A stretch of 64,000 nucleotides of DNA from the NCBI GenBank assembly GCA_028551475.1, contig CM052361.1, forward strand, positions 17,983,274-18,047,273, read 5' to 3'. Below the pieces are notes generated by a model. The model was given only the letters and a program-made list of their open reading frames with translations, had not been told where the DNA came from and ran no database searches. Positions 1 to 12,200 of this stretch are shown one piece after another (within the stretch, counting starts at the first letter, position 1; every line of letters starts with the position of its first letter). A program made the position numbers and the translations under genes. Origin of the DNA: Casuarina equisetifolia. Its lineage: Eukaryota > Streptophyta > Magnoliopsida > Fagales > Casuarinaceae.

Positions 1-640
1 CAAGTTTAACTCGTGTAAGTCGTCATACCAAAGCACGATTAAAGTTGGTTAATCATTGAACTAAATTTTGGTGGAAAAGAAAGAGTGGCACCGAAGAGCG
101 GGACTAGGACAACCAAAGGAACAAACGCACTTATGGGAGTACATTCTTATCGATTAGAAGTACTAAATCTTAAATAGAGCTTAATGAAGAGTCCCAACAC
201 AACCCTAGATGGAGGTGAATGAGGTTTCTAATATTTCTTATTTCTTATGCATATGATATATAAGCTTTTTGATTTAATGAGAAAATTCTCATTTGATTTG
301 CCTGAGATGTGCAATATTTAAAATTCAGTTAGGCCTATGATTATTTGAGTCTATAAATAAATGCTTTCAAGTTAATCACAATTACGTAAAATCAAGAGTA
401 GCAAGTATCAAATAGAAAAATTGTAGCATAACATGGAGCAATATAGCAATTACTATAAAAGAACTAGGATAGTTAAAATGTCAAATAAGATGGAAAAGAG
501 AAAGCATAGACTAGATCAACACGAAAGACTTTTCAACTGATTAGGACTAACTACTCTTTGTCTTAACCCATCTCCTTTAGCAAACTGCTAAAGGATCCCT
601 TTAATTGCAAGATAGTTCATAGATGATAATCCTTTGGATT
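1..640. repeat. degenerate repeat, left copy (LTR-retroelement debris)
   Basis: No coding frame is visible. Parts of this stretch recur in degenerate form at about 4735-5120. Examples are the words around 81-135 (aaagaaagagtgg... then aaaggaacaaacg) against 4865-4925, and 387-426 against 4991-5028. The two copies bracket the broken gypsy integrase pieces and may be very old LTRs or flanking repeats of that element. The similarity is patchy, so the limits are approximate and the LTR reading is inference. Confidence 0.35.
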
Positions 641-677
641 ACAAGTTTACAAGAAGGCCAAACTCTATACCGAATCT

Positions 678-1790
678 GTGTTGTGTTTTATTAGTTTAAG
701 ACAAGCGAAGGAGATCAAGCAATTCAATCAAAACTGTCGATTTTGCCAAGAAAACAAGGCCCAAAATTCGAAACCTTCAGGACTCATGCAACCACTACCC
801 ATCCCTAATCATATATGGTCCAAACTATTGTTGGATTTTGTCAACAACCTCCCTGCTTAACACAACAAGAATCCCATCTTCGTCATGGTGTATTGTTTTT
901 CAAAGTTTAGTCAGTTCATCCCACTAAGGCATCATTATTCTATAGTTACCATGGGACAAGTATTCTTTAAGGAAATATCCAAGCTTGATGCTTTACAGAA
1001 GAGCATAGTGTGTGGCAAGAGCTCTACTTTCCCAAGGTATCTTTGGCATGAGCTCTTAAGCTTCAAGGAGGGCGTTTATGTTTCTCTTCTGCATATCACC
1101 TGCAATCTAACAAGCAAACGAAAGTCACAAATAGATCCATAGAATGTATTAACATTGCATGGCAAAGGATAAATTGATTGGAGTTAGTGGACAGCATAGG
1201 CTGAGTACTGTTACAATTTAAACAATGATAATGACTTAAAGACCACACTATTTGAGCTTGTATACGAGTTACAACCTACTTTTTTACTACCCTACATATT
1301 GGGAGCAGACAAGGTCGAATATCTTGAAATTTCAATGCAAAATCAAGATCAAATGCTCAAGCTTATAAGGGGCAAACTAATTAAGGCATAAAACGGGATG
1401 AAGAAAGTATTCGATCGAAAACGTCGAGAGGTGCAGTTCAAGGGTTGGGGATTGGGTAGCACCACATTGTTCTTAGAAAGTCTCTGAAGCTAGCACCATA
1501 TTTCTTTGGGCTTTGTGAGGTTATAAGGAAAATTGTAAGTGTGGCTGATGAGATGAAATCATTGGAAGGTGCATAGATCCACCTCGTGTTCCATGATTAT
1601 GCCTCAAGAAGAGCTGCCACAAGTAATGGAAGAAGAAGACTATCTCGCTGCAACCCCGCAAGCTATTTTGGATAGCCAAGTTTGCAAACGATGTTAGGAG
1701 ATGCAGGTACAGGGGAGCAGTTTATCACATAATGAAGCAACTTGGGAAGAACAACAAGAACAAAAAGATCATTTTCTGGACGCTGATCGT
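678..1790 (+). mobile_element. Ty3/gypsy retrotransposon remnant, integrase region, copy 1
   Basis: Broken frames read as a Ty3/gypsy integrase. At 678-860 there is a zinc-finger end (CRFCQENKAQ) followed by the typical linker PLPIPNHIWSKLLLDF. At 885-1142 comes the core (FSKFSQFIPLRH, then FFKEISKLDALQKSIV). From about 1260 to 1600 there are pieces of the C-terminal part (GPYEV-like and IHLVFHDY segments). Stops and frame changes separate all of these, and no intact gag, protease or reverse transcriptase is visible. It is a dead relic. It shares its order of motifs with the second copy at 2040-2670. Confidence 0.7.
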
Positions 1791-2039
1791 GGGGACAAGG
1801 TATGAGTTTAACAATGGAAAATTTATACGATCATATGCTTAAGCAATGACGTTAGGGAGTTCTGTAAACATTGATATGTATAAGTGATCATACTGTAGGC
1901 TATCTTTTGTATTTTATAGTTATGAGTGTCGAATCTATAATGGGAAAGGGGAAGTAGAAATGTATGTGGCATGTTGCCCCGATGGGCCTTTTTCTCATCC
2001 GGTTTATAAATAAGCTCAAGGGCCAGGTGGCCGCTTCCC

Positions 2040-2670
2040 ATCCCCAAATATGTGTGGTCCAAATAATTTGTGGATTTCATCAATAGCCTCCCCTATTTCA
2101 CACGACAAGAATTCCATCTTCGTTATGGTGGATCATTTTTCAAAGTGCAACTAGTTCATCCTACTAAAGCATCCTTATTCTACAGTTATCATGGCCAAGT
2201 AATCTTTAAGAAGATATTCAAGCTTTATGGTTTGCAGAAGAGCATGGTGCCTGGCAGGGGCTCTACTTTTCCAAGCTCTTTCTGACATGAGCTTCTTAGC
2301 TTCAAGGAGTACATTTTTTTTTCTTCTCTTCTACATATCAACAGCAAGCTTACAAGCAAACGAAGGTCACAAAGAATAGAAATATATTTATATTACATGG
2401 TTGGGGACAAATTAAAGGACTAGAGTAGGTGGATAGCATGGGCTAAGTGTTATAATATGAGCATTCATAGTGCCTTAAAGACAACCTCATTCAAGGTTCT
2501 GTATGGGAGGCAACTTGCTTCGTTACTATTCTACATACTGAGAGTAGTCAAGGTCGAATATTTTGATACCACACTACAAAATCAAAATCAAATTCAAATT
2601 CTTAAGCTGATAAAGGCCAGACTTCATGGAGGCACAAAATAGGATTAAGAAAGTATTCGATTTAGAAAGT
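2040..2670 (+). mobile_element. Ty3/gypsy retrotransposon remnant, integrase region, copy 2
   Basis: This is a second, shorter version of the same integrase stretch as at 678-1430. It starts in the PLPIP...WSK linker (about 2030), continues through the core-like frame 2070-2285 (FFKKIFKLYGLQKSM in place of a typical FFKEIFKLHGLPKSI), and reaches the frame 2457-2642 with the tail matching 1320-1420 of copy 1. It breaks off just after 2660, shortly before the GATL fragment. Stops and shifts make it non-functional. Both copies could come from one duplicated element or from two insertions; the sequence does not decide. Confidence 0.65.
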
Positions 2671-2703
2671 AAGAGTTAATAGGATGCGAAAATATTTAAC
2701 TCA

Positions 2704-2753
2704 ATGGGAGGATGCGTTTTGTTGTATTTATTTATAGAAAGTAAGAGCTTAAA
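2704..2753 (+). repeat. 50-bp direct repeat, left copy, flanking GATL fragment
   Basis: This 50-bp sequence, beginning atgggaggatgc and ending gtaagagcttaaa, recurs in the same orientation at 4268-4317 with two mismatches. The pair brackets the truncated GATL gene, the hairpin and a degenerate tandem repeat. It is much longer than a normal transposon target duplication, so it may mark repair-mediated insertion of filler DNA or the ends of an unknown element. Confidence 0.75.
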
Positions 2754-2762
2754 GTCCCGGCG

Positions 2763-3410
2763 ATGATGCTCCGGATTATAAGGTTCTCCAAATTCTTTTC
2801 GGCCGCAATGGTCATGATCGTCCTCTCCCCTTCGCTCCAGTACTTTCCTCCTGCCGAGGCCATCCCATCGTCACACCTCCGCAGTTACCTCCGGTTAACG
2901 GCTAAAGAGCCCACCTCCGATTCGCCCGGCCGCTTCTCGTTTCGGAAAGCTGCTGCATTTCGCAATGCCGATAAATGCCGCACAATCGGGTCTGGAACGG
3001 AGGTCTGTGACCCGAATTTGGCGCACGTGCCGATCACGCTCGACGTCGAGGACCTCCGGGGCTCAATCGCCGCTTTCCATTCGATCTTGCAGCACTCGCT
3101 GTGCCCGGAGAGCATCATCTTCCACTTCCTGGCCTCCGAAACGAATCTGGAAATCCTCGTGAGATCCTCTTTTCCTCAGCTGAAGTTTAAGGTGTACTAC
3201 TTCGATCCGGAGATCGTGCAGGGCCTGATCTCGACGTCGGTGAGGCAAGAGCTTGAGCAGCCGTTGAAATACGCGAGGAATTACTTGGCGGATTTGCTCA
3301 AGCAAAGTCCCTTCAATACTAGGACTTTGCACAGACTTGCAAATTTTGGGGTTTTGGATACAAACGTATGGGTCCTGTTGGAAGACTGTCAAATTATATT
3401 CAAAAATTGA
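2763..3410 (+). pseudogene. truncated GATL-type galacturonosyltransferase-like gene (5' fragment)
   Basis: GATL proteins are Golgi family GT8 enzymes of about 350 residues linked to pectin and xylan synthesis. The frame starts at ATG 2763 with a short hydrophobic N-terminus. It then shows clear GATL sequence: FRKAAAFRNADKC, VCDPNLAHVPITLDVEDLRG, SIAAFHSILQHSLCPES, FPQLKFKVYYFDPEIVQG and LEQPLKYARNYLADLL (to about 3300). At that point the family continues with the segment leading to the DxD metal-binding site. Here the sequence changes abruptly into unrelated codons and stops at 3410, so the DxD motif and the whole catalytic second half are missing. GATL genes are normally intronless, so processed and DNA-level copying cannot be told apart. 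GC content is far higher than in the surrounding repeats, which fits an inserted fragment. It is almost certainly non-functional. Confidence 0.8.
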
Positions 3411-3423
3411 CTAAAAATCAACG

Positions 3424-3587
3424 GACCTTGGGTTGACATTGGTGGAGAGGATCTGAGGACATTCTACATCTTCGTAAAATACGAATGCTTAAACTATGAA
3501 ATTAAAAAATAAGAAGAAGAAGAAGAAGAAGCATCCGTATTTTACCAAGGTGTTGAATGTCCTCTCCACCAATGTCAACCCAAGGTC
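3424..3587. repeat. imperfect inverted repeat (hairpin), arms about 60-67 bp
   Basis: The left arm 3424-3490 (gaccttgggttgacattggt...) is the reverse complement of the right arm 3529-3587, apart from a 7-8 bp insertion and a few mismatches. The loop of about 38 bp contains a (gaa)n run at 3511-3530. It lies directly downstream of the broken GATL frame. It could be a foldback/MITE-type element or a capture scar. No coding role is visible. Confidence 0.8.
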
Positions 3588-3954
3588 GGTTGACCACTTC
3601 GGAGGGTCTTAGTGCGTGCACATTTTGAACGCACCCATTGTTGTAAGTAAAACTAAGTGGAATGGAGCTTGTGAAGGGGTCCAAAACATCTCCTATAACA
3701 CGCCCAATTATTAGAGGATCCCTAAGCTTGTTTTGAATTATTCTATCCTTTAGTTTATATTCTCTCTTTGTTTTTGTTTCTCTTTGTCTTTTTTCCTTTC
3801 TCTCTCTCATGGCAATGCTCTCCTCTTTCTCATCTTTTTCTCTTAGATAGGGCACACTCTCCTTTCTCGCATCTTTAATTTTTATTTTGTCTTGTTGTGT
3901 CCTCCTTATTCATGATTGACTTATGATCTTTCCTTAGCAGAGATCCATCACTAT

Positions 3955-4260
3955 CTACGCTTGCTTCATTTGAGCATAATATGACAATTCTAGTACCACA
4001 AGAAATGAAACAAGAAATATAAGTCCTTTAATCATATGTTTTTCACTTTATGCTCTAGCTGAAATTCTTTAAAAATCCATCATTATCTACAAAAAAATAG
4101 AAGAGGTGGAAGAAGAATCTAGAAGAATCTAAGTCCTTTAATTATATTTTTTCTACTCTATGCTCGTATGTTTCATCTGCACATGTTATGGCAATTCTAA
4201 TACCTTAGGAGATGGAACAAGAATCTACGCCCTTTAAACACATCTTTTCCACTTTAAAGA
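3955..4260. repeat. degenerate tandem repeat, unit about 110-120 bp
   Basis: Similar word series recur two to three times: atgacaattctagtacc / atggcaattctaatacc; aagtcctttaatcatat / aagtcctttaattatat / ccctttaaacacat; and ctttatgctc / ctctatgctc. The units are diverged and irregular. No gene is visible. Confidence 0.5.
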
Positions 4261-4267
4261 CAACGCC

Positions 4268-4317
4268 ATGGGAGGATGCATTTTGTTGTATTTATTTGTA
4301 GAAAGTAAGAGCTTAAA
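4268..4317 (+). repeat. 50-bp direct repeat, right copy
   Basis: Matches 2704-2753 at 48 of 50 positions in the same orientation. Together the copies frame a 1.5-kb block that contains the GATL fragment. Confidence 0.75.
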
Positions 4318-4734
4318 AGACTATACACCAAAGTTTAAATTGGATACACAACTTACATAGGCAAAAGAAAGGCATACATACAGCTATTTGACCTTTTAGC
4401 AGGTGATTATTACAGAAATGGCTGCAAATAACCTATTTGCATCTATTGACTGCAATTGTCAGTAGTTTGCGTCAATTTTCTCAGTAAAAGGGGCTACTCT
4501 AGACAAGATTACAAAATTCTATGGACAATAATTGACAGTTCGAATAGCTCTTTATAATGTCCTTAAATCCTTGTTGATTGGAAATTGTGTATTTCAGGTG
4601 GAACTCATTTTGTAATGGGCAACTTTTGATAATAGAAACCCGCGTTTTAAGAGAGGTGAATCTCCCTCCAATAAGACCAGGTCGCATTCCCCAAAGGTAT
4701 TAGGGATAAGGAAAAATGGGTAATATACTGCCCT

Positions 4735-5120
4735 TGATTAGAAGTATTAAACCTCGTTCCCTATACTGTTCTGAGGCCATGCATGCAAACATGTGGTTCT
4801 AGTGTTCTTCCAAATTCCAGCCACATTTAACTCGTATTATTTGTCATTAAACTCTATTTTCACGCAAAAGAAAGAGTAGGAGCGAAAAGCAAGTCTAAGA
4901 CGAGAAAAGGAACAAACGTACCAGTTAGCACTAACAACACTTGAGCTGATCACTGGAGTCTATGGGCTCCGCCTCTTATTTGCTTAAATGATAAAATCGA
5001 GAGTAACAAATATTAAGAAGTTGTAACCCAAGTCTAGCGAGCAAGTTTTAACGCTAATTTCTTCCATCCAATAAATCCCACTACTAATCAGCATCCAAAA
5101 CACACCAACTCCTCTTCCCT
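4735..5120. repeat. degenerate repeat, right copy related to 1-640
   Basis: Shares diverged words with the window start, including gattagaagtattaaa (compare 154-168), the aaagaaagagtagg...aaaggaacaaacgta block, and the aaaatcgagagtaacaaat block. The stretch 4318-4734 before it holds no recognisable gene. The whole 1-5120 region reads as layered, decayed retroelement DNA. Confidence 0.35.
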
Positions 5121-8034
5121 TTAGAAAGTGAGAAACAGATTCAATCTTTTTACTTTATTGGAAGCACTTCTTTGGTAGTTATTATATACTCCATGCAAGA
5201 TTGTGTTTCTATAAAGCACTACATTTGGCCCTCTTTTCCTTTCGAGCTTAGGATCATCAATGGACTGCGTCGTTCAACAATTTCTTCAACAATATAGATT
5301 TTTGAGCCGTCCTCGACTACACCAGATCTTTTTTTACTTACTTTTAGATTTTTTTGCAATTAAAGTGATATGAAGTCTTAGAAAACCAGTTTAAATTTAA
5401 CAAAAAACAGGCATTTACATTACTCAATGCTAAACGGCCCTATTACAAGCTACAGAGAGAAACTACATTGTTCTACAACTGCAAGCTTGCAAGTGAAGAG
5501 AAGAGAGCACATACTGCTATAATGAAATCTCCCAAAACATTATATAAGTCCATAAAAACATCCGCCAAAACAGCACTGTTAATAATCCGCAAACCGCGTA
5601 TCTATCACGCGATGCGCAGCGCTAGGCGCGTGGACTTCGATACTGGGAGATCGGGCGGGTGTGTACTACGCACCAAATAGACCGGGCGCATCTTGCGCGC
5701 GGAGCAGAGAGCGTGCATCCCATACACTTCAGACTCGGATTTGCGAACGCGTCAAATCCAGACTGGGTTCGGAGATGAATAACGAACTGGTCGGGTAGGC
5801 GGTGGCCGAGAAGGGTCAGAACAACCTGTTTCCTCCGCCGACGGTTTTCACCTTTTCTAGCCATCGCAAGGCGTTTTCCGGGAAAACCACAAGACCACGA
5901 ATCCATTGACTACGAATTTGCGTTTTCTTGAAATCCGTGTAATAGAAGAAGGATCGTGACTTTCAAATTCGGCAACTTGGGAGTACAGTGACCCGAAATA
6001 TAACGGCCGTCTTTCCGCCAAAATCCAGCAAACTAGAGATAATAAAGCGTCGGAAATCAAACAAAGGAGAAGATCCTGACCTCAAATGCCGTTAGCGGCT
6101 ATGAAATGCGTTCGTTTTGACTGCAAAAACGAACAATAAAATTCCAGGACGCGGAAAAACATCGCTGTCCGGATACAACGGGTGGACAAATCCCTCTATA
6201 ACAACATCCTGCTATGATAAAGCTACCAATACGCGGAATGACCATCTTCAACGCGTCTGGCGACAAGGATGTGAACTAAGACGATTTCTGACTGCACAGC
6301 TGAATTTTTCTGTAAATGTTCACCCGACCAGCAGGTCCGACCACTGATAAAATGAGGGGCAGCAAACACAACGAGATAACACGAGCCTGGCATGTGCGAA
6401 GACTCAAACAGAAGACCCAGAAAACACAAGAGAAAGGTACGCTAACATCTTAGAAGATAAAAAACAAGTAAAAGCTAGAAAAAGAAGAGAGACGCAAGAA
6501 GCTGATTTGAAAGGCCATGGACGCAGAGCCATTCGGCCCTGCTACGAGCTACTCAGAAGAGCACATATTCCTTCCCATGAAACTACACGGGGAGGGTTAG
6601 AAGTTATAAAACAAAAAGAAGTCTAAACAAAGTGGGTGCCAGCCATATTTCCATTACAATAAATGCACTGTGCTGTGTTGTCCGGCGTGCGTGTCTTTGG
6701 TCAGTATGATGGGCGAATAAGACTCCCTTCCCCACACGCAACCCCACATTTTCCCACATCCGGACAGCCTTTTCGAGATTCAAGGTAGAAGCTTTCCATT
6801 CCCCAACGTAGCGTCCCATCTAGTTTAACTTTTTTCGCTCCTACTCCCCTGTTCTCTTTTTAAAACTTCTTTTGGAGACCTAGGATGCGGTTTCCATCAC
6901 GCTCTCACCACTTTTCGGATTTCGCGCTCTCTTTCCGTAGCATGAGTGCCCCCCGCGTCCTGTCTTTTGCCACTCCAGATAGTACATCCTCTTTATTAGA
7001 ACCCTTATTCAACTCCAATATCTGATCTCACTAGTAATCATGTTCTTCCCTGCTGCTTGGGAGCGTACGAAGTTCTTTTCTTTTTATTTCCTTGGTGTTT
7101 CAATTAGAAGCAAAGCCTGTTCCACTAAACAGATATTGGAGTATACGCACCGAAATTTTTTATTCTTACTTCGTAGAAGCCAAGAACAGCTTATGATGCA
7201 AACTAATCAGTGATATGGCCGTTACGATTGATTTTCAAGCGTGTCAGATGAATTAAAGGAGTAAATTTAGCCATTCTAATAAAATCGAAAAATGGACCTT
7301 GCTAATAAGCCTTTCTCAATTCTGCATCTCATCCAGCACTTTACTTGGCTCTTTCATTTCTCTAATGGAGTGCAGTTTCTTCACTTCCAGACCCGTCAAG
7401 ATTTGAAACTGAAGCACAAAGCTACACGTAGACTGGGCTGTTTGGACATGGCTTAGGCCCCTTCGAAGAATTAGCATATATAACCCAGCCCACAAAAAAG
7501 GAAGGAATAAAAAAAATAAAAATAAAAAGGCTGATTCTGATTCCTGTGGCCTGACCAAATGAGCCATGTTTGATATAGTTATCTTTTTGCATAAATCCTC
7601 AAAACAAGGTACGTATTCTACATGATCCCCCCCCCCCCCTTACGGATCTAAGAAAAACAACACAACAGGATTTTCAGACGAAAAACGGGAATTAACACTA
7701 AAACACACCTATACCCTCTATACATCCCCCGCCGCAAAATCTTATGTACTAGATTACAATGGAATTCAAGATAAAAACCACCTACTTCACCCCAGGGATG
7801 GGCGCCAGTAAGAGAGAAGTCCAACTACAACAAAACAGATATGGAACTAAAATATCCCAACGCCCCCTCTTCCCTCTTTTTCTTCCACTATAAAGAATCA
7901 TACACATAACGTCAATGATTACTCTAGCAAAAACTGACAGCAAGCTTCAATTGTTCTTCAATCACTCTTTACACGAAGCCGCAATTCCATTGGGAGTTGG
8001 CTCATAAACCGAACTAGAGAATCACCCAGGTGGA
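5121..8034. other. no recognised gene; GC-richer island at about 5600-6900
   Basis: No protein or RNA gene can be supported. From about 5600 to 6900 the base composition is clearly richer in G and C than on either side (for example 5608-5710 with many CG dinucleotides). Short minus-strand frames occur at 5622-5906, 5857-6060 and 6604-6819, but none resembles a known family. The stretch may be an untranslated or non-coding exon, a promoter-like CpG-rich segment, or old coding DNA. About 7600-8034 should include the 3'UTR of the UBP gene. A 13-base C run lies at 7627-7639. Confidence 0.4.
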
Positions 8035-9212
8035 CTAATTGTAGATTTTCACGGGCTTCTCAAATGTGTGACGATTCTGCAATATTGAGGAAAAAAAATC
8101 AACAAACCACCTCCAAATACCACTAAAAATATTGACTTACAGCATCATTGACTAACAGGAATAATTTATGCGACAAACCCCATAGAAGAGATTCCTAACA
8201 ATTTATCATGTACAAATAATTTGTTAGTCAAACAGATAGCCTCGATTACAATAGCAAGTTGCTTGCATTTCTACTCGCACTAGCGACAGTCCAGGGTGGT
8301 AAAGCCAGTAAAAGTATGGGGTGTAAGCATTTGCAATCCGTTTTTATTATCTTATGCAATGGACGAGGTTTAATACTTAATCCTGTATCACTTTTCCGTT
8401 CTAATCCTGTTATAATTACATAAGAAATTTCAACTTGAGACACAGCGATGCAATAAATTCCGAGCCAAATCCATGGCAAAGGAAAGGACATGACCCAAAT
8501 TGACTTTAAAATTGCATTCTTAGCTTCGTGATCACCATCCAGTGAATCTACCGACAGCTTCTATAGCTACCTAATCTCTCAGAATTTAGACTTCCAAGAA
8601 CGCGAATAACATTATTCTCTGAATGTACAAACAAGGCATTTTCCACAGTTGGTCATGCATACATTAAGGATTTGCATAATCATACGTTTAACTGCTTCTA
8701 ACACAGCCTTCGTCCATAAAATTAAGAATTTTGCATTTCCGCTTGCATGCAATTCTTCTAGAACTGGTATAACTAGCATCAGAATATAAAGTTTTAGGTT
8801 TAAAAAAAAAAATATTCTTCTACAATTTTTTTTTTTTATTATTATTTACGAACAAGGCGTTTCAGACAAAGGTGAAGCATTTTAATAAACAGAAATCAGA
8901 GTGATTGGGAGAGGTTCTGAATAGTTTCTAAAGGTCATCTTAGAAGGGGTAATGAATTTTAAAGGCCAATTCTCCACCATTCACATTTAGGGCAGTGTAA
9001 TTTCCTTTCTTTTCAAAGATCTTTTATTCCAAGGTGACACACCTGATTGGCTGCGTACGACCTCTTAGGAGCATTGTCTGTGTGTTCCAACCCAAGGTAC
9101 TGCTCCCAAGCTCCATAAACATCCCTTCTCTACAAAATAAGAAGTCATAACACAGTATAAGGACATATCACCTCAAATCACAATGAGACTAGTAGGTGGG
9201 TTGGGGCGGGTT

Positions 9213-9243
<31 letters not shown>

Positions 9244-12200
9244 TAGAGAGTGGGAGAGCAGTTACAGACCTGAAACCGACTGGAGACAATGTCTGAATCC
9301 TGGAGATACTCCGGACGACCCAATGACAGGAATGCAAACTTCCACTGAACAGAAACAAGAAGGTGCATCATATAACATTCAACAGAAAACGAGAATACAT
9401 AGCGTATGAGTACTTGTGCCAAAGTATGACAGTAAATGAGATGACATCAAGAAGAAATACCTTAGAGAACTCTTCATCAGGCACTTGCAACTTTTTCTGT
9501 ACACGCACTTTCACTTCAGCTAAAGTCTCACCCTCATGGATAACCAAGAAAAATGGTTCCCCAAAATTTTGAACCTGCTGCTGGATCCCAAAAAGAATAA
9601 AAGAAAAAAGATTAAAACTAAATAAATGCAGGATGACTAATCTCAGTCAACAACCAACTGATAGATAGCTTTATAGTACAAGAGAGACTCATAAACAGTA
9701 AATGCATGCCAAGGTCATCAATAAGTACTCACCACCTGGTTCTGTGCCGTATCCTTCATAAAATGATATACATGAATTAATCGATCATGAGGACCAAGAT
9801 TTTTCTCCTCTTCAGGAATCTGTTGCAGCAAACAATCAGTGTTAAACTCGTGGAAAATACAACATCTATATTCACACATAACAACCACCTATTAAAGAGA
9901 AAATGTTGATACATTTATTCAATTTTATCTCGCCAAACACTGAGATCAATGGAGACCATCACAAACTAAGATGATATTTCATTTAAAAAAATTCTACTCC
10001 CATGAAGTGTGAGAACCTGAATTCATGATTCCAAGTTGATTCTGAGAGTTAATGCTATCAACTATTGTGAGACTATAAATGCACAAAGGTCCATACTGGT
10101 TGACTAATCATTGAATAATCAAAAGAATGAAAAACAAAGATTGCTTCAAAGAGTCATATAGGCATCTTTGGAGCATTACATACAGCTCTACGATGGAATT
10201 CATTAACCTTGCTCCAAGTGAAGAGAATCATATGGTCTGCATGTACATAAGGCGTACTTACACAACACGTTTTCAAATTTGCACATTATTCTTGTGCTTC
10301 AGTACATATCTGAGTACTGCAGGGCATCATAGTTTTTTTTTTCCCCCCCAATTATTGGATAACAAAGGATTCCGTAACCATGTAACCAAAGAATATGGCG
10401 AAGGTTCTGCTGTCCACATTGCACATGCACCTATTCTAAGGATATTCCCACGGCCTCCACATGTCAAACAAAGATAATTGGCAAGGACTGGTATCTTCTA
10501 ATATGATATCAATCAGAAAATCAGTTGAAAGCCAACGCTTGACCAGCCAATCAGGATAGATCTTGTTTCAAGATCTGTCGGGTATCAGACTTTAAAAAGG
10601 GGCTGTGCACACACAATAGAAAATACAACAGCCTACATGCCTAGCAGAAAATAAGACTTACCTCCTCAGCACGTAATGTCCAATATTGATCATTAATATT
10701 CTCGATTTTTTCAGTGAGTGGAAAAATCTGCAAACAAACAGTAATGGAATTAAAGAAAAATCGCTCATGTAAGAATGGTAAAGGAAGATACCTGAAGACA
10801 GATTTTTAACTTTAGAAAAAGATTGTTGCCAACCAAAAACCCAGACTAAAACACAGGTACAAGAGGTTTGCGCACTTCCTACCTTTGCCAATGGAATGCA
10901 TACACAGACTCATACAACCCAGATTAAAATGTCACTCTACTCAGGTTTTTATTAGCACAAGTTTACCTCATTTTTCCACCCCAAAGTCCTTTCCCTTCCA
11001 CTACACTGCACCAAAACATTTCCTTTCTTTCATTGATTACAATTTTCTTTTTCATTTTGCATTGATTAACTCTTGGGAGAAGCTCCTTGCTTAAGACAAA
11101 AGAAGAAGCAGAAGAGTTGGGAAAATGAAAAAAGCAATTCTTTTTAAGATTCTCTATGTTAGCCACACATTTTTGTCCCCCTTCTCCACCTCCAGCCAAC
11201 AATAGACTGATGGGGAAACTTCAAAAAAAATGTCGTCTTGATTCAATGGACAATGATCTTACAAATCACTTGATCCATTGCAATTACCTGTACAGGTTGG
11301 AGGTTGGAGGTTGGAGGTTTTCCACTGACCTCACAGAGGTTTGGAAAATGGAGGTTCAACTAGGAAAAGTTTCCAAAAAAATACTGATATCTGGTCCCTC
11401 TTGAGCATTATTAACAAGGTTTGGAAAATGGAGGTGCAACTAGGAAAAGTTTCCAAGACAATACTGATATCTGGTCCATCTTGAGTATTCTTAACTAATA
11501 CTGTAAGACAGATACATGTACCGGGATTGTGGAGAACATTGTCCCGCCTAGTACATACTTCTGAGAATAACAAAGTACAGTGACAATAGAAACAAAGCAT
11601 AGTGACAAAGGAAACAGATGAAACCAATTTAGTACACTTTGATTGTTCTAAATATCTGACAACCATCATACAACTCATAATTAAATGGATGCAAGCAAAA
11701 ACATTTAAGGTCCTGTGAGATCAACCCACAAAATTGGTACTTTTATAAATGATTGCCGAACATTCACATGAAGAAAACTCGTGCCCACATTAGTTGTTTA
11801 CTCAATAACCACCAACAATTTTAAATGCCTCTTATTAGAAAGAAGTTTTAAAATGTTAGAAACCAATTTAGTACACATTGATTGTTCTAAATATCTGACA
11901 ACAATCATACAACTCATAATTAAATGGACGCAAGCAAAAACATTTAAGGTCCTGTGAGATCAACCCACAAAATTGGTACTTTTATAAATGATTGCCGAAC
12001 ATTCACATGAAGAAAACTCGTGCCCACATTAGTTGTTTACTCAATAACTACCAACAATTTTAAATGCCTCTTATTAGAAAGAAGTTTTAAAATGTTATTC
12101 AATCAACTATCTAGTTAATAGAGAAAACAAACAATAAATGATACAATTCCATCACGCTGGGAAAGTAGTTCATTTTTGCTAGTGAGAATAAAATCCATTA

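Noticed and set aside
2885..3392. minus-strand ORFs over the GATL fragment
   Set aside because: The GATL family sequence is clear on the + strand; these are shadows in GC-rich coding DNA.
7627..7639. C homopolymer as a functional element
   Set aside because: It is a simple run with no supporting context; more likely slippage or sequencing noise.
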